A stretch of 37,350 nt of DNA from Fimenecus sp051881455 (GTDB lineage Bacteria > Bacillota > Clostridia > Oscillospirales > Acutalibacteraceae): contig JBJEPX010000062.1 of NCBI GenBank assembly GCA_051881455.1, positions 1 through 37,350 on the forward strand, given 5' to 3'. How positions within the stretch are numbered: the first letter of the stretch is position 1; every line of letters begins with the position of its first letter. A program made the position numbers and the translations under genes. The notes beneath the pieces were generated by a model that did no database searches, had not been told where the DNA came from, and was given only the letters and a program-made list of their open reading frames with translations. Positions 6,407 through 14,057 of this stretch are shown piece after piece.

Positions 6407-6585
6407 CAAATATTGATTATAAGAAACAGTAGTGTAGATTTCTGTTTATCAAATCAGTAACTGCAACGAATGTAAGCTGTAATTAGCATCATATTCTTTT
6501 TTATAGCTTTCAATAAGATTACAGCATTTATATTTTTGGTACACCAATTCAAAAAGCGCTTTTATTCAATCGGAAGTGATAATAT
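6407..6585. other. non-coding gap between the two accessory genes
   Basis: This is 179 bp of AT-rich DNA with no credible gene. The only structure seen is a weak 6-bp inverted repeat AAACAG...CTGTTT at about 6425-6448. The gap suggests that the DUF5131 gene and the kinase gene are separately transcribed. Confidence 0.4.
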
Positions 6586-7071
6586 ATGCCAAAGGTTATT
6601 GCAATAATAGGAAAAATATGCAGCGGAAAATCATATTATGCCAAACAACTCAAAGATAAAGAAAAAGCAGTAATTCTATCAACAGACGAAGCAACCCTTG
6701 ATTTAATTAAAAATGAACAAGGCGAATTTTACAACATTTTTGCTGAAAGGGTTAATAAATACCTTAGAAAAAAGGCTGTCGAAATCGTGAACATAGGATG
6801 TAATGTAATTTTAGACTGGGGTTTTTGGACTAAAACAGATAGAAAAGAACTAACAGATTATTTCAACGATTACGGTATTGATGTTGAGTGGCATTATATA
6901 TACATAGAGCAATCCCGATGGGAAATGCTGATTGAAGAAAGAAACAAAAGAATTAAAGCCGGAAACGGCGGTTCTGATTTTTATTTAGATGAAGGGCTTA
7001 TGAAGAAGCTTTTATCAAAATTTGAAGAACCGACCGAAGAAGAAATAGATGTATGGATAATAAACGAGTAA
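6586..7071 (+). CDS. small P-loop nucleotide kinase-like protein (AAA_33 type)
   Basis: This is a 161-residue protein. It starts MPKVIAIIGKICSGKSYYA, giving a clear Walker A motif GKICSGKS (9-16). The following STDEATLDLI segment is where AAA_33/zeta-toxin/chloramphenicol-phosphotransferase-like kinases carry a substrate-side acidic residue. VILDWGFWTK and EERNKRIKAG correspond to the strand and LID arginines of small kinases. The substrate is unknown: it could be a small molecule, nucleotide or antibiotic. The ribosome site (GGAAGTG) is weak. It sits between an accessory phage-type gene and cotJC and ends in a bidirectional terminator. I infer an acquired cargo gene, possibly defence or resistance related, but nothing in the sequence proves it. 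Confidence 0.72.
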   Translation: MPKVIAIIGKICSGKSYYAKQLKDKEKAVILSTDEATLDLIKNEQGEFYNIFAERVNKYLRKKAVEIVNIGCNVILDWGFWTKTDRKELTDYFNDYGIDVEWHYIYIEQSRWEMLIEERNKRIKAGNGGSDFYLDEGLMKKLLSKFEEPTEEEIDVWIINE

Positions 7072-7080
7072 CAAAAAAGT

Positions 7081-7122
7081 AAAACCAAGGCTGTTCAGCA
7101 GAAGTCGAACAACCTTGGTTTT
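7081..7122. terminator. bidirectional terminator between the kinase gene and cotJC
   Basis: AAAACCAAGG...CCTTGGTTTT, extended inward by TGTTC/GAACA after a mismatch, gives a long stem with A and T runs on opposite sides. It lies between convergent genes ending at 7071 and 7136. Confidence 0.8.
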
Positions 7123-7135
7123 AATTATGGTTTTA

Positions 7136-7768
7136 TCAGTTTTTTCTGTTATTGTTCATACTTTTCATGCAATGCTTATCAAAGCTGGGGTTAAAGGCGT
7201 AGAAATTCTTGCTGTCAAGCTTATCCGTTGCTATCTGCAAGCCCTCGCCGAATCTTTGGTAGTGCACAATTTCGCGTTCACGCAGGAATTTTATCGGGTC
7301 GCGCACATCTGGGTCATCAACAAGACGCAGAATATTGTCATAGGTGGTTCTCGCCTTCTGCTCTGCCGCCAAATCCTCATGCAAATCGGTAATCACATCG
7401 CCCTTTGACTGCAAATATGTTGCAGTGAATGGCATACCGCTGGCAGCAATAGGATATACTCCAGTAGTGTGGTCGACAAAATAGGTATCAAATCCTGATT
7501 TTTTAATCTCGTCAATAGTAAGATTTCTTGTAAGTTGGTACACAATTGCACCAATCATTTCAAGATGACCTAATTCTTCTGTACCTATATCCGTAAGCAG
7601 TCCTTTAAGCTCTGCAAACGGCATTGAATACCGCTGTGATAGGTAGCGAAGCGACGCACCGAGCTCACCGTCGGGACCGCCGTACTGGCTGATAATTATT
7701 TTTGCGTATTTTGGATTTGGATTTTTTATCTTAACGGGATACTGCAACTTCTTCTCATATTGAAACAT
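7136..7768 (-). CDS. cotJC: spore coat protein CotJC (manganese catalase-like)
   Basis: This 210-residue protein is related to the ferritin-like manganese catalases. Candidate metal ligands occur as E35 (GGPDGELGASL), E64/E65 and H68 (GTEELGHLEM), E136 (AAEQKAR) and E166/H169 (REREIVHYQ). In Bacillus, CotJC is laid down in the spore coat under sigma-E control. The start is ATG 7768 with an AAGGAGTG site, overlapping the cotJB stop by 14 bp. A longer upstream reading in the same frame runs into cotJB and is not the real start. It is the last gene of cotJABC and indicates sporulation capacity, though non-sporulating relatives sometimes keep it. Confidence 0.93.
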   Translation of the reverse strand: MFQYEKKLQYPVKIKNPNPKYAKIIISQYGGPDGELGASLRYLSQRYSMPFAELKGLLTDIGTEELGHLEMIGAIVYQLTRNLTIDEIKKSGFDTYFVDHTTGVYPIAASGMPFTATYLQSKGDVITDLHEDLAAEQKARTTYDNILRLVDDPDVRDPIKFLREREIVHYQRFGEGLQIATDKLDSKNFYAFNPSFDKHCMKSMNNNRKN

Positions 7769-8015
7769 AGCAATCACACTCCTTATATTCCCACGGCCAC
7801 GGATTTTTAAGCCATTGAGCGCCGCTTTCGGTATTGTGCGTAAGAGGACCGTAAAGCTCCTCATATTCTTCTGTAAGTTCTGCCGCTCTCTGCGAATATT
7901 TCCTGTGCATTTCCGCCGCTTTTTCATCGCATTTATGGGTATCAAGATAAAGATGAAGCTCCCATGCGGCAAACTGAGCGCTTGAAAGTTCTCTTAAAAG
8001 TTTACATTTATCCAC
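7755..8015 (-). CDS. cotJB: spore coat protein CotJB
   Basis: This is an 86-residue protein. MDKCKLLRELSSAQFAAWEL and LYLDTHKCDEKAAEMHRKY are the usual CotJB features (helical, with a conserved Leu/Tyr-rich core), and the C-terminus WLKNPWPWEYKE is typical. The start is GTG 8015, placed 8 bp after a strong ACGGAGG site that lies inside the cotJA 3' end. The gene overlaps cotJA by 8 bp and cotJC by 14 bp, so all three are translationally coupled. The role is structural or assembly-related in the inner spore coat; no enzyme activity is known. Confidence 0.9.
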   Translation of the reverse strand: MDKCKLLRELSSAQFAAWELHLYLDTHKCDEKAAEMHRKYSQRAAELTEEYEELYGPLTHNTESGAQWLKNPWPWEYKECDCYVSI

Positions 8016-8196
8016 AGCACATACCTCCGTAGAATTTTTTGTCAAGTTCCGGGAAAAGGGTTCCGTTGTTTAAAGCCTCTGCACATGTGTAGGTCAAAAG
8101 TTCTGTTTGAAAAGGAACATACGCCATTGTCACCGTCATGTCGCACGGAAGCTTAGGCAAATCCTCACAAATGCATTTGCATACTTTTTCTTCCAT
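8008..8196 (-). CDS. cotJA: spore coat-associated protein CotJA
   Basis: This is a 62-residue protein. The C-terminal half carries the CotJA signature (YVPFQTELLTYTCAEALNNG then TLFPELDKKFYGG). The N-terminal part is rich in cysteine (CKCICEDLPKLPC). The start is ATG 8196 after an AAGGAG ribosome site; a TTG two codons earlier is possible but less likely. It is the first gene of cotJABC. A weak sigma-E-like -10 (AATACAAT, minus strand, near 8240-8247) is present, but no convincing -35 was found at the expected spacing, so the promoter is not annotated. Confidence 0.88.
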   Translation of the reverse strand: MEEKVCKCICEDLPKLPCDMTVTMAYVPFQTELLTYTCAEALNNGTLFPELDKKFYGGMCCG

Positions 8197-8273
8197 TTGC
8201 AAATCTCCTTAATTTTATTTTGAGCATTCACTCAATCCATTGTATTCATTATGCGGACAAATTGTTATTGATA

Positions 8274-8301
8274 TTGAAAATAATAAAAAAAGTGATAAAA
8301 T
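8274..8301 (+). promoter_or_regulatory. predicted promoter of the deo operon
   Basis: TTGAAA (8274-8279), a 16-bp spacer and TAAAAT (8296-8301) lie just before the first gene of the operon. A TATAAT at 8301-8306 is an alternative -10 but lacks a good -35. The short leader contains the GAGGTG ribosome site. Confidence 0.5.
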
Positions 8302-8319
8302 ATAATGTGAGGTGTAATA

Positions 8320-8910
8320 ATGAAGGATAATAAACTGACTGAATTTTTCAAAAAAATCACAACAAGTGAAGCCGCTCTCAGGCGGGTCCCGGTATATTTC
8401 TTTATAATCTGTATTTTACTTACCGTACTGGTTGTTAAGATATCAAAGACCAACATTTATTTGCAGCGTATTGCGGAAAACGGGACTGATTCCATAGAAT
8501 ATCAAACGCGAAACGCAAACTCATCTTTTGATGTGTTTACGGAAACCACCAAAAGTATTGAGGATATTATCCCAATGTTTGAAGAAGACGGTACAACAGA
8601 GAGCGAATCACAAACGCAGGAAAGCACCGTTGGCAACAGCGAAAAGCCGTCAGGAAATACGGCTCAGTCTTCATCACAATCCGTTACAGAGGCAAAAACA
8701 ACTGTTTCCGATACTAAATCCACTACTGTAAATAATGCGGCGAAAACTACATATGTGATTAACAAAAACAGTAAAAAGATACATAAATATGACTGTTCCT
8801 TTGTAGATAGAATGAAAGAGGAAAACAAGCAAATTGTTCAGCTTACAGACAGTGAATTGCAGGAATATTTGAAAAACGGATATACTAAATGCAGTTCATG
8901 CGGAGGTTAA
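8320..8910 (+). CDS. membrane-anchored protein with C-terminal Cys/His (nuclease-tail-like) domain
   Basis: This is a 196-residue protein. A short cytoplasmic N-terminus is followed by one transmembrane helix at about 24-42. A low-complexity Ser/Thr/Glu/Gln linker (about 75-140) would lie outside the cell. The compact C-terminal domain reads TYVINKNSKKIHKYDCSFV, then a K-N-G-Y segment ending KCSSCGG. H155, C159, C191 and C194 look like a zinc site. This tail resembles the metal-binding domain found at the C-terminus of some secreted thermonuclease-type DNases, here without the nuclease. It is the first gene of the deo operon. Its last codons (CGG, TGCGGAGGT) supply the GGAGG ribosome site for deoC 3 bp downstream, so the two are coupled. 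Function is unknown. Confidence 0.7.
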   Translation: MKDNKLTEFFKKITTSEAALRRVPVYFFIICILLTVLVVKISKTNIYLQRIAENGTDSIEYQTRNANSSFDVFTETTKSIEDIIPMFEEDGTTESESQTQESTVGNSEKPSGNTAQSSSQSVTEAKTTVSDTKSTTVNNAAKTTYVINKNSKKIHKYDCSFVDRMKEENKQIVQLTDSELQEYLKNGYTKCSSCGG

Positions 8911-8913
8911 AAT

Positions 8914-9579
8914 ATGAATATTGGCGAAATACTTTCAAAGGTTGACCACACTCTTTTAACACAGACGGCAGATATTAAAGATATTTACGGAATATGCGAC
9001 GACGGTGTAAAATACGGTACGGCATCTGTGTGTATTCCTGCCTGTTATGTTAAGGAAGCAAAAGAATATGTTGGAGAAAAGGTAAAAATATGCACGGTTA
9101 TCGGTTTTCCTAACGGATATTCAACCACTGAAGCGAAATGCTTTGAAGCGTCTGACGCTGTATCAAACGGTGCGGACGAAATTGATATGGTTATCAATAT
9201 CGGTTGGCTTAAAGGTAAAAGATACGATGATATTCTCAATGAGATAAACGCAATAAAAAAAGCGTGCCGCGGCAAGCTTTTAAAGGTTATTATTGAAACA
9301 TGTCTTTTAACCGATGAGGAAAAAATCAAGATGTGCGAAATTGTTTCCGCCTCCGATGCTGATTATATAAAGACCTCCACAGGATTTTCCACAGGAGGAG
9401 CAACAACGGCGGATATTGAGCTGTTCGCAAAGCATATTACCAACGGCAAAAAAATTAAAGCCGCAGGCGGCATATCATCCATTCAAGACGCTGAGGAATT
9501 CATTAAGCTCGGCGCAGACAGACTGGGTACAAGCCGGATTGTCAAAATTGTTAAAAACGAAGAAAGCGGCGGTTATTGA
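8914..9579 (+). CDS. deoC: deoxyribose-phosphate aldolase
   Basis: This is a 221-residue TIM-barrel class I aldolase that cleaves 2-deoxyribose-5-phosphate to glyceraldehyde-3-phosphate and acetaldehyde. The Schiff-base lysine is K153 in DADYIKTSTGFS. D91 (ADEIDMVINIG) and K182 (KIKAAGGIS) complete the proton-relay set. The length matches the Gram-positive family. The ATG overlaps nothing but sits 3 bp after the preceding gene, whose end contains its ribosome site. The stop TGA shares a base with the deoB ATG (TGATG). It acts as the last step of deoxynucleoside breakdown with deoB and pdp. Confidence 0.97.
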   Translation: MNIGEILSKVDHTLLTQTADIKDIYGICDDGVKYGTASVCIPACYVKEAKEYVGEKVKICTVIGFPNGYSTTEAKCFEASDAVSNGADEIDMVINIGWLKGKRYDDILNEINAIKKACRGKLLKVIIETCLLTDEEKIKMCEIVSASDADYIKTSTGFSTGGATTADIELFAKHITNGKKIKAAGGISSIQDAEEFIKLGADRLGTSRIVKIVKNEESGGY

Positions 9580-10709
9580 TGAAATACAGACGGATTTTTC
9601 TCATTGTGCTTGACAGTTTCGGTATAGGCAACGCTCCCGATGCCGATAAGTTCAATGATACGGGTGCAAACACTCTTAAAAGTATATCGCCCTCCCCTTT
9701 TTTCAAAATTGACAGTATGAAAAATTTGGGATTATGCAATATAGATACTGTTGATTATCTTAATAAAGTCGAATCACCGTTAGGTAAATACGCAGCACTC
9801 ACCGAGCTTTCGGCAGGCAAGGATACCACAACAGGTCATTTTGAAATTGCGGGTATTATCTCAAAAGCGCCAATGCCCACTTTTCCGGTAGGATTTCCCG
9901 ATGAAATAATAAAAGAATTTGCAAAACAAACAGGCTGTGGAGTACTTTGCAACAAGCCCTATTCAGGCACAAAGGTAATTGCGGATTACGGCGAAGAGCA
10001 TTTGAAAACAGGAAAGCTTATTGTTTACACCTCGGCAGACAGTGTTTTTCAAATTGCGGCGCACACGGATATTGTACCCCTTGAAAAGCTTTACGAATAT
10101 TGCAGAATTGCAAGAAAAATTCTTACGGGTAAATATGCTGTGGGCAGGGTAATTGCAAGGCCGTTTAACGGAGAGCATCCCTTTGTGCGCACTGCCGACA
10201 GACATGATTTTTCCGTTGAGCCCCCAACCGAAACTATGCTTGATAAATTAAAATCCAACGGTTGTGATGTAATTTCGGTTGGCAAAATCGCAGATATTTT
10301 TGCTCACAGAGGAATAACGGAGGAATTCCCCTCTCATTCCAATACGGAGGGCATGGATATAACCCGTAAACTGCTTGAAAAAGATTTTAAAGGACTTTGC
10401 TTTGTAAATCTGGTCGATTTTGATATGCTGTACGGTCATCGGCGTGATATTGACGGTTATGCAAAGGCGATTTCAGAATTCGACAGTTGGCTTAATGGTT
10501 TTATAAACCATATGAATGAAAGCGACCTGTTGATAGTTACTGCCGACCACGGATGCGACCCTGCTTACAGCGGAACGGACCACACCCGTGAGCAGGTTCC
10601 CCTTCTCATGTATTCAAAAGGCATTGAGCCGCAGAATTTAAGCGTTTTAAACGGTTACGATTATATCAGTAATGTTATCTTGGACAATTTTGAAATACAA
10701 GGTGATTGA
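9579..10709 (+). CDS. deoB: phosphopentomutase
   Basis: This 376-residue enzyme of the alkaline phosphatase superfamily interconverts (deoxy)ribose-1-phosphate and -5-phosphate using two Mn ions. Visible sites are D12 in IVLDSFGIGNAPDA, the phosphothreonine segment GKDTTTGHFEIAG (T83-T85), VDFDMLYGHRRD, and TADHGCDPAYSGTDHTRE near the C-terminus. The start is ATG 9579; a TTG one codon upstream in the same frame is unlikely. The gene is coupled to deoC by a 1-bp overlap and to cdd by a 1-bp gap. It links the phosphorylase products to the aldolase. Confidence 0.97.
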   Translation: MKYRRIFLIVLDSFGIGNAPDADKFNDTGANTLKSISPSPFFKIDSMKNLGLCNIDTVDYLNKVESPLGKYAALTELSAGKDTTTGHFEIAGIISKAPMPTFPVGFPDEIIKEFAKQTGCGVLCNKPYSGTKVIADYGEEHLKTGKLIVYTSADSVFQIAAHTDIVPLEKLYEYCRIARKILTGKYAVGRVIARPFNGEHPFVRTADRHDFSVEPPTETMLDKLKSNGCDVISVGKIADIFAHRGITEEFPSHSNTEGMDITRKLLEKDFKGLCFVNLVDFDMLYGHRRDIDGYAKAISEFDSWLNGFINHMNESDLLIVTADHGCDPAYSGTDHTREQVPLLMYSKGIEPQNLSVLNGYDYISNVILDNFEIQGD

Positions 10710-10710
10710 A

Positions 10711-11118
10711 ATGACGGAAAAAGAACTGTATTATGCCGCAGAAGGTGCAATGAAGAATGCATATGCGCCGTATTCGGGGTATTTTGTAGGAGCGGCACTC
10801 CTTGGCAAAAACGGTAGAATATACACGGGCTGTAATGTGGAAAATGCTTCATATCCCGCAGGTTGTTGTGCGGAAAGAACTGCTGTTTTTTCGGCTGTTG
10901 CTGACGGTGAAAGAGATTTTGTATCAATAATGATTGTGGGCGGCAAAAACGGCGCAACCCCGGACTATGCAATGCCCTGCGGCATATGCAGGCAGGTACT
11001 TTCCGAATTTTGCGGTACCGATTTTACCGTATATGTTGCAAAAAGCCCCGAGGATATTCAGGAATACAAGCTTTCACAGCTCCTCCCCTATTCATTCGGT
11101 CAAGATAATTTGAGGTAA
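10711..11118 (+). CDS. cdd: cytidine deaminase
   Basis: This is a 135-residue protein, the size of homotetrameric Gram-positive cytidine deaminases that convert (deoxy)cytidine to (deoxy)uridine. The zinc site is C53-A-E55 (CCAERTAVF), with E55 the proton shuttle, and C90/C93 in MPCGICRQ. The substrate-binding NVENASYPAG precedes it. The start is ATG 10711 with an AAGGTG site inside the deoB end; an in-frame reading from 10672 lies within deoB. In the operon it feeds uridine to the following pyrimidine-nucleoside phosphorylase. Confidence 0.97.
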   Translation: MTEKELYYAAEGAMKNAYAPYSGYFVGAALLGKNGRIYTGCNVENASYPAGCCAERTAVFSAVADGERDFVSIMIVGGKNGATPDYAMPCGICRQVLSEFCGTDFTVYVAKSPEDIQEYKLSQLLPYSFGQDNLR

Positions 11119-11122
11119 GTTT

Positions 11123-12424
11123 ATGAGAATTTATGACATAATCGAAAAAAAGCGTGACGGCAAAAAGCTGTCACACGAAGAAATAGAGTTTTTTGTAAAG
11201 GAATTTACCGCAGACAGAATTAAAGATTATCAGGCGGCGGCTCTGCTTATGGCTGTTTTTATTAACGGCATGGACGAGGAAGAAACCGTTACGCTGACTG
11301 ACTGTATGGCTCATTCGGGGGATGTACTGGATTTATCGCAAATAAAAGGTCAGACAGCCGACAAGCACTCCACGGGCGGCGTCGGTGACAAAACCTCACT
11401 TATTGTTGCTCCCATTTGCGCCTCTTTGGGCGTTAAAATGGCAAAAATGAGCGGCAGAGGGTTAGGTCACACAGGAGGTACGGTTGACAAGCTGGAAAGC
11501 ATACCGGGATACCGAGTAAGCATTGATAAAGACGAGTTTTTAAATCAAGTAAACAGCATAGGCATTGCTCTTATAGGGCAAACGGGAAACCTTGCCCCTG
11601 CGGACAAGAAAATATATGCTCTGCGTGATGTTACGGCAACTGTCGACAATATTTCCCTGATTGCTTCAAGTATTATGAGCAAGAAAATTGCGGCAGGAGC
11701 TAAAAATATTGTACTCGATGTTAAATGCGGAAGCGGCGCATTTATGAAGGACGAAGATTCAGCTGTTAAGCTTGCCGAGCTTATGGTGAAAATCGGCAAA
11801 AAATGCGGCAGGAATACAGCGGCTGTTATAACAAATATGGATATTCCTCTCGGCACTCACATAGGCAACTCTTTTGAGATAAAAGAGGCTGTGGATATAT
11901 TAAAGAATTCAGGAGACAAAAACCTTCGTGAGTTGTGCCTTGCTCTTTCCGCTACAATTTTAAGTATTTCTTATGATTGGGAATATGAAAAAGCATATGG
12001 AAAAGCCGAAAACGCATTGGCTGACGGCTCTGCATTTAGTAAATTCAAAGAGCTTGTTTCAGCTCAGGGCGGCGACATTTCGGTGCTTGACGACACATCT
12101 CTGTTGCCTGTGTCATCAAAGCGTTTTGATGTTTTATCGGAACACGAGGGATGCATTATAAAAACCGATTCGCGGTTAATCGGTGAAAGCGCTGTTTTGC
12201 TGGGCGCAGGCAGAGAAAAAAAGGAAGACAAAATCGACTTCGGCGCAGGAATAATTCTTTTCAAAAAAACGGGAGATTATGTGAAAAAGGGAGAAGCAAT
12301 AGCATCTTTGTATGCTGACTCTAACGAACGGTTGAGAAACGCTGAAAAGCTTTTCAAAAATGCCCTAACATTCGGCAGTGAAAAACCGGGCGAGCAAAAA
12401 CTCATTTATCAGACGATAAGATAA
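11123..12424 (+). CDS. pdp: pyrimidine-nucleoside phosphorylase
   Basis: This 433-residue enzyme splits uridine, thymidine and deoxyuridine with phosphate to base and (deoxy)ribose-1-phosphate. It has the conserved KHSTGGVGDKTSL phosphate loop (81-93), KMSGRGLGHTGGTVDKLES (108-126), ALRDVTATVDN and KCGSGAFM. The length and order fit the low-GC Gram-positive Pdp group; thymidine phosphorylase DeoA is the close alternative, and the two cannot be separated with confidence by eye. The ATG at 11123 has a GAGGT ribosome site, 4 bp after cdd. It is the last gene of the operon, before a strong terminator. Confidence 0.93.
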   Translation: MRIYDIIEKKRDGKKLSHEEIEFFVKEFTADRIKDYQAAALLMAVFINGMDEEETVTLTDCMAHSGDVLDLSQIKGQTADKHSTGGVGDKTSLIVAPICASLGVKMAKMSGRGLGHTGGTVDKLESIPGYRVSIDKDEFLNQVNSIGIALIGQTGNLAPADKKIYALRDVTATVDNISLIASSIMSKKIAAGAKNIVLDVKCGSGAFMKDEDSAVKLAELMVKIGKKCGRNTAAVITNMDIPLGTHIGNSFEIKEAVDILKNSGDKNLRELCLALSATILSISYDWEYEKAYGKAENALADGSAFSKFKELVSAQGGDISVLDDTSLLPVSSKRFDVLSEHEGCIIKTDSRLIGESAVLLGAGREKKEDKIDFGAGIILFKKTGDYVKKGEAIASLYADSNERLRNAEKLFKNALTFGSEKPGEQKLIYQTIR

Positions 12425-12465
12425 AAAACGGCTGTTACTTAAATCAAAGTAACAGCCATTTTTTA
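12423..12465. terminator. bidirectional terminator between pdp and bioY
   Basis: GGCTGTTACTT (12430-12440) and AAGTAACAGCC (12447-12457) form an 11-bp stem with A-rich and T-rich flanks. It lies between convergent genes and serves both. Confidence 0.85.
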
Positions 12466-12467
12466 AG

Positions 12468-13022
12468 CTATTTTATTTTAGCAAGCAGAGGTCTTAATTT
12501 ATATGACACAAGAATTGCCGCCACAGTTGATATAATCTCTTTCGGAATAAACGGTACAAGCAGTGCCTGAATAAACCATATTGCAGATTTATCTCCGCCC
12601 TTATATCCGTTTGTAATCAAAGCAAAATACGGTATGCCTACAAGATAAATAATTATAATTCCCGCCAAGGCAACAAGTGATAAAAGCCAAAGCGGCTGTT
12701 TTTTTGCTTTATGTAATATAAGGCTCATTACGGAGGCCGCTATTACAAACCCGATAATAAAACCGAAGCTTGGAATAAAAACATATCCTATTCCGCCGCC
12801 GCCCGTAAAAATCGGCAAACCCACAAGTCCTAAGAACATATAAGCAAAGGACGCAAAAAATGCAGTTTTAGGCTCTAATACAAGACCTGCCAAAAGCACG
12901 AAAAACACCTGCATTGTAATCGGCAAATTAGGTATGGGAATTTTAATAAATGCTCCTACGCAAATCAATGTGCAGAAAAGTCCGGACACCGCTATGTCAA
13001 AAACAAGTTTTTTCCTTTTCAT
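12468..13022 (-). CDS. bioY: biotin transporter BioY (ECF S component)
   Basis: This 184-residue membrane protein has about six helices and the BioY pattern: an N-terminal FDIAVSGLFCTLICVGAFI, then KIPIPNLPITMQVFFVLLAGL, FLGLVGLPIFTGGGGIGY and a late VPFIPKEIISTVAA. BioY binds biotin outside the cell and works with the shared ECF energising module (EcfA/A'/T), which is not in this window. The ATG overlaps the birA stop by 4 bp (ATGA). Co-transcription with the biotin repressor/ligase, and the operator in front of birA, make biotin-repressed expression likely. Confidence 0.95.
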   Translation of the reverse strand: MKRKKLVFDIAVSGLFCTLICVGAFIKIPIPNLPITMQVFFVLLAGLVLEPKTAFFASFAYMFLGLVGLPIFTGGGGIGYVFIPSFGFIIGFVIAASVMSLILHKAKKQPLWLLSLVALAGIIIIYLVGIPYFALITNGYKGGDKSAIWFIQALLVPFIPKEIISTVAAILVSYKLRPLLAKIK

Positions 13023-13987
13023 TTTACCCTCACGCTCACATCTCCGGAAGATAATGTTTTTATCTCCCCGTTTTCTTTTTTGACAACAAGCCCGCAGTTT
13101 TCGTCAATCCTTATGACAACAGCAGGCTCAACGCTGTCGGAATTTATTATATTAACAGCCTTACCGTCAAGATATGACATATTTTGATAGCGGCTGATAT
13201 AATCGGTATCCTTACCGTAATACATATCAAGAATGCGGTTTATTACCTCGCCTGTAATTCGGCTTTTAGCGTCACCCGGTGCTTTATTCCCCGGGAAAAC
13301 AGATGTAGCAATATCTTTTATTTCATCGGGAAATCCGCCCTCGGGCTCAGTAACATTCACGCCTATACCGATGACTGCATAATCAAGTCCGTTATTTTCA
13401 AGGCTTACAGAGCCTTCTGTCAGTATTCCGCAAAGCTTTTTGCCGTTTGCATAAACATCGTTAACCCATTTAATCTTTATATCAGCATCGGAATAAACCA
13501 TGGCTGTTTCAGCAACGGCAACCGCCGCCATAACTGTTAAAAAAAGCGATTTTTCAGCAGAATATTTCGGTCTTAAAAGCAATGAAAAGTATATTCCCGT
13601 GTTGTCAGGCGAATAAAAGCTTCTGCCCATTCTGCCTTTTCCCTTAGTCTGCTTGCAGGCAACAACAAGTTTTCCCTCTTTCTCGCCGTCAGACGCAAGT
13701 TTTTTGAGATAATTGTTGGTTGAATCAATCTCTGGAAACACGGAAACATCAAGGCTGTACTTCAAATATTTGCCAATACTTTCACCAGATACAATATCTG
13801 TGTCAGACGAAAGCATATATCCCTTATTTGTAACGGAATTTATGGTATAACCGTCATTTTTCAGTGTATTGACTGCTTTCCATACCGCATTTCTGCTTAC
13901 AAAAAGCTCTTTTGCAATATCGTTGCCGGAAATATAGCAATCTCGGTTGTTTTCAAGAATTTTTAAGACCTGTTTTTTTACCGTCAT
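13019..13987 (-). CDS. birA: bifunctional biotin-protein ligase / biotin operon repressor
   Basis: This is a 322-residue protein with three parts. The N-terminal winged helix (about 1-60; FVSRNAVWKAVNTLKNDGY) binds DNA. The central ligase domain carries the biotinyl-AMP loop GKGRMGR (116-122), KWVNDV (173-178) and K184 in GKKLCGILTEG. A small SH3-like C-terminal domain follows. It biotinylates carboxylase carrier proteins and, as the biotinyl-AMP-loaded dimer, represses biotin genes. The start is ATG 13987: the predicted transcript begins only about 10 nt upstream, and GGTGAT serves as ribosome site. Upstream GTG codons are alternatives. The gene is first of birA-bioY and probably autoregulated. 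Confidence 0.95.
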   Translation of the reverse strand: MTVKKQVLKILENNRDCYISGNDIAKELFVSRNAVWKAVNTLKNDGYTINSVTNKGYMLSSDTDIVSGESIGKYLKYSLDVSVFPEIDSTNNYLKKLASDGEKEGKLVVACKQTKGKGRMGRSFYSPDNTGIYFSLLLRPKYSAEKSLFLTVMAAVAVAETAMVYSDADIKIKWVNDVYANGKKLCGILTEGSVSLENNGLDYAVIGIGVNVTEPEGGFPDEIKDIATSVFPGNKAPGDAKSRITGEVINRILDMYYGKDTDYISRYQNMSYLDGKAVNIINSDSVEPAVVIRIDENCGLVVKKENGEIKTLSSGDVSVRVK

Positions 13988-14003
13988 TCTTATCACCACT
14001 GAT

Positions 14004-14031
14004 ATTATATTAGCATTTTCTTAATTGTCAA
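14004..14031 (-). promoter_or_regulatory. consensus promoter of birA-bioY
   Basis: Minus strand TTGACA (14026-14031) and TATAAT (14004-14009) with a 16-bp spacer. The -35 hexamer lies inside the proximal half of the biotin operator. Confidence 0.75.
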
Positions 14032-14056
14032 CCCAAAAATTAAAAAAGGTGACAAT
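14024..14056 (-). promoter_or_regulatory. biotin operator (BirA binding site)
   Basis: ATTGTCAACC (14024-14033) and GGTGACAAT (14048-14056) form a spaced inverted repeat with 14 bp between. It matches the known BirA operator pattern (TTGTNAACC - spacer of about 15 - GGTTNACAA). One arm covers the birA -35 box, so bound BirA would block RNA polymerase. The right arm is imperfect. Confidence 0.72.
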
Positions 14057-14057
14057 A

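Noticed and set aside
5602..7135. A second copy of the tRNA-Ser 3' end, which would mark an integrated element.
   Set aside because: I found no repeat of the T-arm/acceptor sequence between the tRNA and cotJC, so the island idea rests only on gene content.
7769..7972. A 68-codon N-terminal extension of CotJC.
   Set aside because: It overlaps cotJB almost completely in another frame; ATG 7768 has a proper AAGGAG site and matches the family N-terminus.
8197..8319. A sigma-E promoter for cotJABC.
   Set aside because: AATACAAT resembles a sigma-E -10, but no matching -35 was found at the right distance, so it is not listed as a feature.
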